A stretch of 64,000 nucleotides of DNA from JALZKA01 sp963734015 (lineage in GTDB: Bacteria; Actinomycetota; Thermoleophilia; Solirubrobacterales; 70-9). Of this stretch, positions 45,960 through 54,616 are shown piece by piece; positions within the stretch are counted from its first letter, which is position 1, and every line of letters starts with the position of its first letter. Below the pieces are notes generated by a model. It was not told the origin of the DNA, did no database searches, and worked only from the letters and a program-made list of their open reading frames with translations. Location: NCBI GenBank assembly GCA_963734015.1, contig CAVTFG010000005.1:39098-103097 (forward strand), given 5' to 3'. The position numbers and the translations under genes are program-made.

Positions 45960-46661
45960 CTAGGTTTGGTCGCCCGGATCTTCCTTGACGACGAATCGGT
46001 AGCCCAGACCGGGTTCAGTGATCAGATGACGCGGCTGGGATGGGTTGGTTTCGAGCTTGCGCCGCAGCTGGGCGAGGTAGACGCGGAGGTAGTTCGTCTC
46101 CGTCTCGTAGGCCGGTCCCCAGACCTCTTGGAGAAGCTGGCGCTGCGAAACCAGCTTGCCCCGGTTGCGCGCCAGCACCTCAAGAACATGCCACTCGGTA
46201 GGGGTAAGGCGAATGGAGGCTCCCTCGGCACTAGAGACCTCTTTGGCGGCGAGATCGATGGTGAACGTCTCGGTCTCGATCACCGGCGCCTCGGGGGTCG
46301 TCGCCGTGCGCCGTAGTGCCGCTCGCAGCCGCGCCAAGAGCTCGTCCATACCGAACGGCTTGGTGACGTAGTCGTCGGCGCCGGCATCGAGGGCCACGAC
46401 CTTGTCCGGCTCGCCGCTGCGAGCGGACAAGACGATGATCGGCGCGCCGCTCCACCCGCGCAAGCCCTCGATGACCTCGACACCGTCAATGTCGGGGAGG
46501 CCAAGATCCAGCACGACGGCGTCCGGAGGCTCGTGAGCAGCTGTCCTCAACGCTGACTGTCCATCCGCAGCGACCGAGACCTCATATCCATGTGCTCGCA
46601 GGTTGATGTCGAGCGCTCGTCTCAGCCCGCGCTCATCCTCGATCACAAGGACGCGCGTCAT
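45960..46661 (-). CDS. kdpE: KdpE-type OmpR-family response regulator
   Basis: 233 residues. Receiver domain: VLVIEDERGLRRALD, phospho-Asp in VVLDLGLPDIDGVEVI, VTKPFGMDELLARLRAAL. DNA-binding winged helix: LTPTEWHVLEVLARNRGK and NYLRVYLAQLRRKLE. The closest family is KdpE, which controls potassium uptake. It overlaps the kinase gene by 4 bases (ATGA). Confidence 0.9.
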   Translation of the reverse strand: MTRVLVIEDERGLRRALDINLRAHGYEVSVAADGQSALRTAAHEPPDAVVLDLGLPDIDGVEVIEGLRGWSGAPIIVLSARSGEPDKVVALDAGADDYVTKPFGMDELLARLRAALRRTATTPEAPVIETETFTIDLAAKEVSSAEGASIRLTPTEWHVLEVLARNRGKLVSQRQLLQEVWGPAYETETNYLRVYLAQLRRKLETNPSQPRHLITEPGLGYRFVVKEDPGDQT

Positions 46662-48148
46662 TGGCCTCCGGACTCGGGCTTGCGAGCGCCTGTGAGCCGA
46701 AGGCTGATCCGCATCGTCAGGCCGCCCCCTGGTGTTGTGTCGGCGATCATCTTGCCACCCATCGCCTCAATGAACCCGCGGGCGACTGAGAGCCCGAGCC
46801 CGACACCTTCGTGGCCGCGGTCATCGAGGCGTTGGAAGGGTTCGAAGAGTTGCTCCTCCTGGCCCTGCTCGATCCCGGACCCGTGGTCGACAACCTCGAG
46901 TCGGGCGGCGGAGGCGCCGATGTGAACCGCCACCTCGACCGACTGATCACTGGCCCCGTGGCGCAGGGCGTTGTCGAGGACGTTGACCAGCACCCTCTGG
47001 AGCAGGCCACGGTCAGCATGGACCGGCGGTAGATCGTCGGGCACCTGGACGTGCACGCGATCGGTCGCGTCGGGTAGGCCGAGCAGAGCAGCGGCCACCA
47101 CCTCGTCGAGCGCCACCGCTTCCAGCTTCACGCTGAGCGCCCCGGCCTGAAGCCGACTCGCATCGAGCAGGTTGCCAACCACTCCATCGAGTCGATCCGC
47201 GGACTCCTCGATCGTCGCAAGCAACTCGTTGCGCTCCTGGTCGGACCACGCGACCTCGGTCTGGCGGAGGCTGCTGACGGCGGCCTTGATACCGGCCAGC
47301 GGCGAGCGCAGATCGTGGCCAACGGCGGCCAGGAGTGACGTGCGCTGCTCATCAACTGTCGCCAGGATGCGCGCTTCCTCGGCTTCGCCGCTGAGCACCT
47401 GACCCTCATAAGCCGTTCCCGCGGCTGCCGCAAACGCCTCGAGCACCCGCTGATCCTCCGCAAAGAGCGCCGGTCCCCGACCGACCAGGCGCAGGTGGGG
47501 GCCGATCGGCACGTCGAAACGAAGCGGAGCCTCATCGCCCTCGGGTGCCCAACCGACGTGGTCGACATCGACCCAATCGCCACTCCCGCGCTGTCTCACT
47601 CTGAGCGCTACCGATTCCATCCTGAAGGTTTCCTGGGCAGAGCGAAGCACCTGGCGGAGCGAACCGGGCGCCTCAAGGTCTGGACCCGTGAGAGCGGAGA
47701 TCGTCTCCGCCTCGGCCCGCGCCCGCTCAGCAACGTGGGCGCGCCTGACCGCGAACTCGATCGCGCCGCTGACGAGTCCGGCGACGATGACGAAGACCAC
47801 CAGCGTGACGACCTGGTCCGGATCGCCGATCGACAACGTGTGGATCGGGTCGACGAAGAAGTAGTTGATCAGCGTCGCCGAGACGATCGCCGAGGCGATT
47901 GCAACGAGGATGCCGCCGACGATTGCGATCGCCACGACCGCCAGCAGGTAGACGAGCACCTGCGCGTCCAACGCCAGCTCGTCCCGGAGCCCGTCCAGGA
48001 GCAGCGTCAACAGTGGCAGCAAGAGCACGGCCAGGGCGAGGCCCGAAAGCTGGCGCCGGCGGCTCAGTCGGAAGGTACGGGCGAGCCGGGCGGGCACGGT
48101 TTCCTCGAGCAGGTCTTCGCTTCGGATGAACGTGACCCGCTCGCTCAT
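46658..48148 (-). CDS. kdpD: Short KdpD-type sensor histidine kinase lacking the N-terminal KdpD/Usp domains
   Basis: 496 residues from ATG 48148. It begins with about 60 cytosolic residues, then four TM helices (DUF4118, with INYFFVDPIHTLSIG), a GAF-like region, HisKA (LLAAVGHDLRSPLAGIKAAV, His in GHDLRSP) and an ATP domain (NVLDNALRHG, GVGLGLSVARGF). Full-length KdpD is about 850-900 residues and has a KdpD and a Usp domain upstream; both are absent here, so the cytosolic nucleotide or c-di-AMP sensing part is lost. It is followed by kdpE, overlapping by 4 bases, and preceded by the transporter. Confidence 0.9.
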   Translation of the reverse strand: MSERVTFIRSEDLLEETVPARLARTFRLSRRRQLSGLALAVLLLPLLTLLLDGLRDELALDAQVLVYLLAVVAIAIVGGILVAIASAIVSATLINYFFVDPIHTLSIGDPDQVVTLVVFVIVAGLVSGAIEFAVRRAHVAERARAEAETISALTGPDLEAPGSLRQVLRSAQETFRMESVALRVRQRGSGDWVDVDHVGWAPEGDEAPLRFDVPIGPHLRLVGRGPALFAEDQRVLEAFAAAAGTAYEGQVLSGEAEEARILATVDEQRTSLLAAVGHDLRSPLAGIKAAVSSLRQTEVAWSDQERNELLATIEESADRLDGVVGNLLDASRLQAGALSVKLEAVALDEVVAAALLGLPDATDRVHVQVPDDLPPVHADRGLLQRVLVNVLDNALRHGASDQSVEVAVHIGASAARLEVVDHGSGIEQGQEEQLFEPFQRLDDRGHEGVGLGLSVARGFIEAMGGKMIADTTPGGGLTMRISLRLTGARKPESGGQ

Positions 48149-50067
48149 ACTGGGCTCGGCTCTTGTTCGGCCCCGAGGACCCACGGAATGCTGGTGACGG
48201 TGACCGAGGGCTCGAATAGCAACCTCCCCTTGAGCCGCAGCGCGGTCTGGTTATGGAGGAGATGCTCCCACCAATGGGCGACGACGTACTCGGGGATGAA
48301 GATCGAGACCACGTCACCCGGATGCTCCCGGCGCAACTGCCTGACGTAGCGAAGCACTGGACGCACGGTCTCGCGGTAGGGCGACTCGATGACGACGAGG
48401 GGGACCGGTACGCGACGCTCTTGCCACTCGCTGGGCAGGGGGCCGTCGGCTCCGTCCACCGCGACCGTGACCGCTCGGAGGCTGGCCGGATTGGTCGCCT
48501 GGGCGAATGCCAGCGCTCGGAGGGTGGGTGCAAGGAGGTTCGAGACGAGCACCACCGCGTGGATATGGCCCGGGAGGGCCACTCCTGAAGCCGGTGGCGT
48601 CAATTGCGCGATGAGCCCCTCGTAGTGGCGCGAGACAGCTTTCATGGCAAGGAACAGGATCGGCGCCGCGACGACGACAAGCCAGGCACCGTGCGCAAAT
48701 TTCGTAACCAAGACCACCACGAAGACCAGCGCGGTAGCAACGGCTCCGAGGGCGTTCAGAGCTTGCTTGTGGCGGAGACGACGGACTTGGTCAGCGGCCG
48801 CCGTTGCAATCAACTCCGACCAGTGGCGAACCATCCCGACTTGGCTGAGCGTGAACGACAGGAAAACGCCGAGAATGTAGAGCTGGATCAGGCGCGTGAC
48901 ATCGGCATTGAAGGCGACGATCAGGCCCGCAGCCGCAAGCGCCAGGAGGACGATGCCGTTCGAGAACACGAGCCGATCGCCACGGTTCGCCAGCTGGTGC
49001 GGCAGGTAGTTGTCGCGGCCGAGCAGCGAGGTTAGGACCGGGAAGCCGTTGAAGGCTGTGTTGGCGGCAAGGATCAGGATCGCGGCCGTGAACCCCTGCA
49101 GAAGGAAGAAAGGAGCGGTCTCCCCGAAGGCCGCCAATCCGACCTGGCTGATCGCCGTGCGCTGCTCGGCACCAGCCGGCAACCCGATGAGGTTCGCTGG
49201 ATTTTCGGCCATGTGGACGTCGGCCACGAGCGCCAAAGCCGTGATCCCGACGAACATCGAGATCGAGAGCGCCCCCATGATCATCAGAGTTGACGCTGCG
49301 TTGCGGCTCTTCGGCGGCTGGAACGCCGGGATCCCGTTCGACACGGCCTCGACCCCGGTGAGCGCGGTGCATCCCGAGGCGAAGGCGCGGAGAACCAGGA
49401 ACACGACGAGGATGCCGCTGGTATCAGCGACCTGACGGAGCTCGTAGCCGGCGCTTTCGGCCACGAGCCCGTCACCGAAGATCGCGCGGCCAGCTCCGAC
49501 CGCGAGCATCAGGAAGACGAAGAAGACGAAGCCGTATGTCGGGAGTGCGAACGCCCGGCCCGATTCTTTGACGCCCCGCAGATTCATCGCGGACAGCAGC
49601 ACTACAAAGCCAAGTGAGAGCTCAATCGCGTAATCAGCAAGCTCCGGGGCTGCGCTGGTGATCGCCGCCACGCCCGCGACGACCGACACCGCCACGGTCA
49701 GCACGTAATCGATCAGGAGCGCCGACGCTGCCGTGAGCGAGGCGTTCTCACCGAGGTTCGCGCGGCTGACGGTGTAAGCCCCGCCGCCGTTCGGATAGGC
49801 GTGGCAGGTCTGGCGGTAAGAGGCGATAACGATCACAAGCAGCGCCACGACGACCAACGCCACCCACCAGGTCAAGTGCAGGAGCGCTAGACCGCCCAGT
49901 CCGAGAACCAGCAAAATCTGCTCGGTGGCGTATGCGACGGACGAGAGCGGGTCCGAGCAGAACACCGGGAGGGCGAGCCGCTTTGGTAGAAGCGTTTCTT
50001 CTACTCGATCGCTTCGAAGCGGCTCGCCAAGGAGAGTTCGGGGAATCGCACGGGCGCCAGTGGCCAC
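48145..50067 (-). CDS. kimA: KimA-like potassium transporter (APC superfamily)
   Basis: 640 residues. The N-terminal segment matches Bacillus KimA closely: LPVFCSDPLSSVAYATEQIL, SYRQTCHAYPNGGGAYTVSR and LLIDYVLTVAVSVVAGVAAI. About 12 TM helices are followed by a soluble C-terminal domain. It is an APC-fold proton-potassium symporter. The gene starts at a GTG at 50067 and overlaps kdpD by 4 bases, so the transporter and its two-component system form one operon. Confidence 0.9.
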   Translation of the reverse strand: MATGARAIPRTLLGEPLRSDRVEETLLPKRLALPVFCSDPLSSVAYATEQILLVLGLGGLALLHLTWWVALVVVALLVIVIASYRQTCHAYPNGGGAYTVSRANLGENASLTAASALLIDYVLTVAVSVVAGVAAITSAAPELADYAIELSLGFVVLLSAMNLRGVKESGRAFALPTYGFVFFVFLMLAVGAGRAIFGDGLVAESAGYELRQVADTSGILVVFLVLRAFASGCTALTGVEAVSNGIPAFQPPKSRNAASTLMIMGALSISMFVGITALALVADVHMAENPANLIGLPAGAEQRTAISQVGLAAFGETAPFFLLQGFTAAILILAANTAFNGFPVLTSLLGRDNYLPHQLANRGDRLVFSNGIVLLALAAAGLIVAFNADVTRLIQLYILGVFLSFTLSQVGMVRHWSELIATAAADQVRRLRHKQALNALGAVATALVFVVVLVTKFAHGAWLVVVAAPILFLAMKAVSRHYEGLIAQLTPPASGVALPGHIHAVVLVSNLLAPTLRALAFAQATNPASLRAVTVAVDGADGPLPSEWQERRVPVPLVVIESPYRETVRPVLRYVRQLRREHPGDVVSIFIPEYVVAHWWEHLLHNQTALRLKGRLLFEPSVTVTSIPWVLGAEQEPSPV

Positions 50068-50106
50068 AAAGGCCTTCTAGCGACTGGATCGCGAGTTTCC
50101 GGCAGG

Positions 50107-50157
50107 CTTGACGGATCTCTAACGCCCGGAGCGCAAGGACTTGACGAGGTCTTGACG
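50107..50157. promoter_or_regulatory. Phased CTTGACG direct repeats upstream of kimA-kdpDE
   Basis: CTTGACG occurs at 50107-50113, 50140-50146 and 50151-50157, with starts 33 and 11 bases apart. The 11-base spacing matches the tandem half-sites of OmpR/PhoB-type regulators, and 33 is three helical turns. A degenerate copy at 50118-50124 keeps the ACG end. Because the operon encodes an OmpR-family regulator, autoregulation is plausible. The site could instead serve the divergent sulfatase gene. Confidence 0.45.
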
Positions 50158-50290
50158 TCACCCGTACCCGCCCGTGGGGATGCGGGGGACGACGGGGACG
50201 CACCCCCACCCCACTCATCTAGTACCTAAGACCTTCTGATCCTTTGTAGACTAGAAAAGTCAAGAAAGTTTTTGCAGCCAGGGGCACAAC

Positions 50291-51625
50291 TTGAGCCGGA
50301 GCGACCCGCCGAACATCCTCTACATCCACTCCCACGACACGGGGCGCTATGTGCAGCCCTACGGCTACCAGGTCCCGACGCCGAACATCCAGCACCTGGC
50401 GGACCAGGGAGTCCTGTTCCGGCGGGGGTTCTGCGCCGCGCCGACCTGCTCAGGCAGCCGTGCCTCGCTCCTCACCGGCCAGTACTGCCACAACAACGGC
50501 ATGCTCGGGCTCGCCCACCGCGGCTGGACGCTCAACGACTATGGCCAGCACCTTGTCCACGCGCTTCGTCCAGCGGGCTACCGCTCGACGCTGATCGGTG
50601 AGCAGCACATCTCCGAGGATCCCCACGTCACCGGCTACGACGAGGTGATCGAGGTTTCGAGTCACCACGCCACCGACGTCGCGCCGATCGCAACCGAAAC
50701 GCTCGCCGATGCTCGCGAGCCCTTCTTCCTCTCTGTGGGGTTCTTCGAGACCCACCGCCAGTTTCGTGCGCCGACCTCTGTGCGCGACACCCTCTACTCG
50801 CTCGGGCCCGCCAACTTGCCCGACACCCCCGCGACGCGAGAGGACATGGCGGCCTTCAAGGCCTCAGCCCGTTCGCTCGACCAGGGAATCGGGGCGGTGC
50901 TGAACGGCTTGCATCGCCATGGCCTCACCGAGAACACGCTTGTGATCTGCACTACCGATCATGGCCTCGCCTTCCCAAACTCGAAGGCGACCCTGTACGA
51001 CCGCGGCACCGGCGTGATGTTGATCATGCGCGGGCCGGGCGGCTTCGCGGGCGGCCGAGTTATCGACGCGATGGTCTCTCATCTCGACATCTACCCGACG
51101 CTCTGCGAGCTCGCCGGAGTAGACCATCCGCCGTTCCTGCAGGGCACCTCGCTCCTACCGCTCGTCGACGGTCGCACCACCGCACTCCACGAAGAGATAT
51201 TCACGGAAATGACCTTCCACGCCGCCTACCAGCCGCTTCGCTCGGTCCGGACTGAGCGCTGGAAATACATACGGCGATTCTTCGACTACCCCCACCCGGT
51301 GCTCGCCAACTGCGACGATTCGCAGACGAAGGAGCTTTGGGTCGAGGCCGGTTGGGGCGACCAGTACGTCGCGCAGGAGCAGCTCTTCGACCTCTGGCTC
51401 GACCCCAACGAGGCGAACGACCTGTCGCGCTCAACCGAGCCCCCGCACACCGCCAAACTAGCGGCCCTGCGCGATCGCCTGTTCGAGTGGATGGGCGCGA
51501 CAGAGGACCCGCTTCTGGACGGACCTGTTGAGCCGCCTCCCGGGGCGGTGACCAACGCCCCAACCCAGGTCTCTCCGAACGACCCGTTGAGCGTTGCGGG
51601 CGAGCCGCGGACGGCGGAGCGCTAG
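50291..51625 (+). CDS. Sulfatase (alkaline phosphatase superfamily)
   Basis: 444 residues starting at TTG 50291, with AGGGG upstream. It begins NILYIHSHDTGRYVQPYG, with the metal-binding Asp in the HDTGR stretch, then PTCSGSRASLLTGQY. The family consensus at the formylglycine site is C-x-P-S-R; here it reads C-S-G-S-R, so the Pro is Gly. It continues with VICTTDHGLAFPNSKATLYD. It would hydrolyse a sulfate ester. The stop is 4 bases before the sulfotransferase start, so the two are cotranscribed. Confidence 0.9.
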   Translation: MSRSDPPNILYIHSHDTGRYVQPYGYQVPTPNIQHLADQGVLFRRGFCAAPTCSGSRASLLTGQYCHNNGMLGLAHRGWTLNDYGQHLVHALRPAGYRSTLIGEQHISEDPHVTGYDEVIEVSSHHATDVAPIATETLADAREPFFLSVGFFETHRQFRAPTSVRDTLYSLGPANLPDTPATREDMAAFKASARSLDQGIGAVLNGLHRHGLTENTLVICTTDHGLAFPNSKATLYDRGTGVMLIMRGPGGFAGGRVIDAMVSHLDIYPTLCELAGVDHPPFLQGTSLLPLVDGRTTALHEEIFTEMTFHAAYQPLRSVRTERWKYIRRFFDYPHPVLANCDDSQTKELWVEAGWGDQYVAQEQLFDLWLDPNEANDLSRSTEPPHTAKLAALRDRLFEWMGATEDPLLDGPVEPPPGAVTNAPTQVSPNDPLSVAGEPRTAER

Positions 51626-51629
51626 CCCG

Positions 51630-52538
51630 ATGCGCCCGCAGCGCTCCTACCTTGTTTGCGCGACGCCTCGCTCAGGCTCAACCCTCGTCTGTCAGGCGCT
51701 AAAGGAAACGGGCGTCGCCGGCCGCCCCGAGGAGTATTTCGAGGCGCTCCTTCATTCGGGCCGCCCGCGCCGGCCGGAGGAGTACTTCATCGGCGTCGAC
51801 GACAAGTCGATCTTCGATCACCTCGGCGAGCGGTCCAAGCACGACGACCCCCAGCCCCGCTCGCCGCTATGGAGCCGAGCCGCCTATGACCGCTACCTCG
51901 AATGGGCGATGGAGCAGGGGACGACGCCGAACGGCGTGTTCGCGGCGAAGCTCATGTGGGGGTACTTCGGCGACTTCGTGAGCCTGCTGCGAAACATTCC
52001 CGCCTACGGCGACCTGCCGCTCTCGGAGCTTCTGCCGGCGGTCCTTCCGGACGTCACGTTCGTGCGGGTGGTGCGGGCGAACAAGATCCGCCAAGCGGTG
52101 TCTCTCTGGAAGGCGGTGCAAACGGCGACCTGGCGCCAAGAGAACGCAACACGAGGGGTCTCGGTGAGCGGCGTCTCCGACGAGCACGACCCTCCGTACA
52201 AGTCGTTCATGCAGGAACACCGGCCCCAGCTTCGCTTCCACTACGGCGCAATCGGCCATCTCCTCGACCAGATCCTCGTCGAGGAGGCTGCCTGGGACGC
52301 CTTCTTCGAGCACACGGGGATCAAGCCCGTGCTGGTCCTCTACGAGAACTTCGCGTCCGATGTGGGCCAGTCGGTGAGCCGCGTACTCGATCGCCTCGAT
52401 CTCGAGACGCCCGAGGGGTTTCAGCTCGCGCCGCGTATGCGGCGCCAGTCAGACGGCATCAATGACGACTGGGTTCGTCGTTATTCGGAGCTCCGCCTGG
52501 GCACCCAGTTCGACCTGGTGCCGGCAAAGGCCGCTTAG
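51630..52538 (+). CDS. Stf0-family sulfotransferase
   Basis: 302 residues from ATG 51630. The PAPS-binding start is YLVCATPRSGSTLVCQALKE, followed by GRPEEYFEALLHSG and VRVVRANKIRQAVSLWKA, the trehalose sulfotransferase (Stf0) pattern. It transfers sulfate from PAPS, probably to a sugar. It is paired with a sulfatase in the same operon. Confidence 0.9.
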   Translation: MRPQRSYLVCATPRSGSTLVCQALKETGVAGRPEEYFEALLHSGRPRRPEEYFIGVDDKSIFDHLGERSKHDDPQPRSPLWSRAAYDRYLEWAMEQGTTPNGVFAAKLMWGYFGDFVSLLRNIPAYGDLPLSELLPAVLPDVTFVRVVRANKIRQAVSLWKAVQTATWRQENATRGVSVSGVSDEHDPPYKSFMQEHRPQLRFHYGAIGHLLDQILVEEAAWDAFFEHTGIKPVLVLYENFASDVGQSVSRVLDRLDLETPEGFQLAPRMRRQSDGINDDWVRRYSELRLGTQFDLVPAKAA

Positions 52539-52705
52539 CGCCTTACGAGCTACGACAACTCGCGCAGCGGGGCCGAGGCGGAGGCGATGTCTGTGCGCCA
52601 GCAGTTCTCGGTTCCTGAGGACCACCAGCCCCCGGACGAGTGCCCAGCAGGCGGCTGCCCCTGTATTAGGCTCAAGGCGCCCGCGGGGCAGTTGAGGACG
52701 CGACC

Positions 52706-53056
52706 GTGAACTCAAGCGAGGACCAAGAAGCCGCTCGCAGGAACCTCCTGATGGCGGGTGAGCGGACCGAGCTTGCCTGGTGGCGCACAGGGCTCGCGGC
52801 TCTCGCGGTCGCCGTTGGGATCGGACGCCTGGCGCCCGAGCTCCAGGAGTCCGGGGCGACCTGGCCTTACGTTCTTGTCGGTATCGGGTTCGCGCTCTAT
52901 GGGATCGCACTCTTCACCCAGGGAACGATTCGTGGACGCGAGGAGGCCGGTCCGCTTGGTGAGGAGAAGCACCCCATGGGCTGGCGCACGGCAGCTCTCG
53001 CGGCGGCCGGCCCGCTGCTCGGGCTTGCGGTGGTCGCTCTGATAGCGCTGCCGTGA
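52706..53056 (+). CDS. DUF202 (YidH-like) membrane protein
   Basis: 116 residues starting at GTG 52706 with GAGGACG upstream. It has the start of the family, NLLMAGERTELAWWRTGLAA, then three TM helices. The function of DUF202 is not known. It is convergent with the DUF7144-like gene across a perfect hairpin. Confidence 0.85.
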   Translation: MNSSEDQEAARRNLLMAGERTELAWWRTGLAALAVAVGIGRLAPELQESGATWPYVLVGIGFALYGIALFTQGTIRGREEAGPLGEEKHPMGWRTAALAAAGPLLGLAVVALIALP

Positions 53057-53118
53057 GGGAGCTCGTCGTCTGCCGGACATGCTCGCAATCAGTCATCAGC
53101 CGAGCGCGACGAGCACGA

Positions 53119-53153
53119 ACGTGGGAGCCCGGCGTCGCGCCGGGCTCCCACGT
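53119..53153. terminator. Perfect 16-bp hairpin, bidirectional terminator
   Basis: Bases 53119-53134 and 53138-53153 form a perfect 16-bp stem with a 3-base loop, located between two convergent genes. No T-run follows on either strand. It most likely ends both transcripts. Confidence 0.7.
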
Positions 53154-53157
53154 CCAG

Positions 53158-53535
53158 CTAGGCGACGCGCTCGTCCTCGCCGTAGACCACGATGCCGTGG
53201 ACCACGTACACGCATAGGGCGAACACAGCGAGCGACCACCAGGGGAACGCTCCGCCGATCGAGAGCAGGGCTCCGATCGCACCCAGGCTGCCCCCGATGA
53301 TCCCTAGCACCCGACCGTACGTGTTGCCGGCCATCAGCGAGAACCCTCCGGTGAGCTGGATGATCCCGAGGATGATCAGGACCCAGCCCAGAGTGCTGAG
53401 GTTGCTGAGGACGAACCTCGTGTCGTTGACGAAGATGTTCGCGTCGTCTAGCGCGCCGATGCCGTAGATGATGTTGAGCGTGCCCACGATCAGCAGCATC
53501 GTTGCTGCGAACACGATTCGGCCAGCACCTCTCAT
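53158..53535 (-). CDS. DUF7144-like four-helix membrane protein
   Basis: 125 residues with four TM segments, including LLIVGTLNIIYGIGAL, LGWVLIILGIIQLTGGFSL and GRVLGIIGGSLGAIGALL. This matches the small actinobacterial DUF7144 membrane family. The ATG at 53535 is preceded by GGAAAGGAG. Function unknown. Confidence 0.8.
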   Translation of the reverse strand: MRGAGRIVFAATMLLIVGTLNIIYGIGALDDANIFVNDTRFVLSNLSTLGWVLIILGIIQLTGGFSLMAGNTYGRVLGIIGGSLGAIGALLSIGGAFPWWSLAVFALCVYVVHGIVVYGEDERVA

Positions 53536-53607
53536 TTTGGACTCCTTTCCGTAGTGACGCCCGATTGAGGAACGTCCTTTTCACGTCGTGCGGGCGGCCC
53601 GATCCCC

Positions 53608-54345
53608 TCATCCGCGCGGCCCGCGGCTATCACGCTGTTCGATCGCCGCTTGCAGTGCCTCGATCGCGGCGGTCAGGGCTTCCTGTGCCTCCGCCAGTCG
53701 CCTCGCTTCGGTTCCCTGACCTCGCCCGGCGGCTTCGCGCTCTGCCCTCTGTGCTTCGGCCGCAGCTTGAGCCTGGGCGAGCGCCGCTCCGGAATCCGCC
53801 TCGTTGGCCCTGGACCCGGCAAGCGCTGCGTTCGCCAGCGCCAAGCGTTCGTCGGCATTGCTCTGCGACTCATCCGCCAGCGCAGCCAGCTCCTTCGCCC
53901 GGAACATCTGCGACTGCGCCTGCTGGGTCTCAAGGGCTGCCTGCCTCTCTTCCTGGCTCGGTTGGAGGCCGCCAAAGGCCGCCTCACGCTGCTCCTGGCC
54001 CGACTCGAACAGCGCGAGCAGCTCCGCCGTGCGGTCGCCGCTTCTGGCGATGAAGATCGTGCCGAGAACGAGGGCCCAACCGACGCCCACTGTGGCGATG
54101 ATGAGCGCCACGAATGCCAAGCGGCGCCATCTGTGCTGCTCGCTCGGAGGTTCGGCGCCCTCGTCCAGTTCTTGCGCCGGGTGCAGGTCATCGTCCAGGG
54201 CTTCCGGCTGTAGCTCATCGTCCGGTTCTACGTCCTCCGGCGGCTCATCGAACGGCGCAGGACCAGGGGCGGCTGCGATGTCGTCGTCGGCAGGGTCCGG
54301 CGAGTCCTGCCGCTCGCGATCGCCGCCCTCGTCCACCGGGATCAC
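53608..54345 (-). CDS. Single-TM coiled-coil protein
   Basis: 245 residues. An acidic cytosolic N-terminus of about 80 residues (DVEPDDELQPEALDDDLHP) precedes a TM (LAFVALIIATVGVGWALVL). A long Ala/Glu/Gln-rich coiled coil follows (EERQAALETQQAQSQ, ALAQAQAAAEAQRAERE). It starts with GTG 54345, directly after the stop of the preceding small membrane gene. No family recognised; envelope organisation is plausible. Confidence 0.75.
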   Translation of the reverse strand: MIPVDEGGDRERQDSPDPADDDIAAAPGPAPFDEPPEDVEPDDELQPEALDDDLHPAQELDEGAEPPSEQHRWRRLAFVALIIATVGVGWALVLGTIFIARSGDRTAELLALFESGQEQREAAFGGLQPSQEERQAALETQQAQSQMFRAKELAALADESQSNADERLALANAALAGSRANEADSGAALAQAQAAAEAQRAEREAAGRGQGTEARRLAEAQEALTAAIEALQAAIEQRDSRGPRG

Positions 54346-54540
54346 CTAGGTCGATTCGGCTTGTCCTGAATCCATCGCGGCGGCCGTAGGCGCCATCAGC
54401 GCGCCGATGATCCAGAGGACGGGGAAGATGAACCCGAACCAGAACATGGCGGTGTGGCCCTTACGGAGCGTGGCCATACCGAGAACAACGAGACACGTGA
54501 TGTAAAGCACCGCGAGAACTATCCAGAGAAATGTGGACAT
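54346..54540 (-). CDS. Small two-TM membrane protein (paralogue of the protein at 60750)
   Basis: 64 residues: MSTFLWIVLAVLYITCLVVL, a central ATLRKGHTAMFWFGF, then VLWIIGALMAP and a short polar tail. AAGGAAAAGA precedes the ATG at 54540. It is directly followed by the coiled-coil gene without spacing. A clear homologue sits at 60750-60955. Confidence 0.8.
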   Translation of the reverse strand: MSTFLWIVLAVLYITCLVVLGMATLRKGHTAMFWFGFIFPVLWIIGALMAPTAAAMDSGQAEST

Positions 54541-54616
54541 CTTTCTTTTCCTTCCGTGAGGCACTGGTCGCCCGCCGGCATGGCGGACCCAGCACTGGTA
54601 ATGGGCGCGAGGCCAT

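Noticed and set aside
48145..50067. An ordinary amino-acid permease
   Set aside because: The N-terminal match to KimA and the operon with KdpD/KdpE favour potassium transport.
50068..50290. A c-di-AMP (ydaO) riboswitch upstream of kimA, as in Bacillus
   Set aside because: I could not find the conserved ydaO core in the leader. Phased CTTGACG repeats explain the region better.
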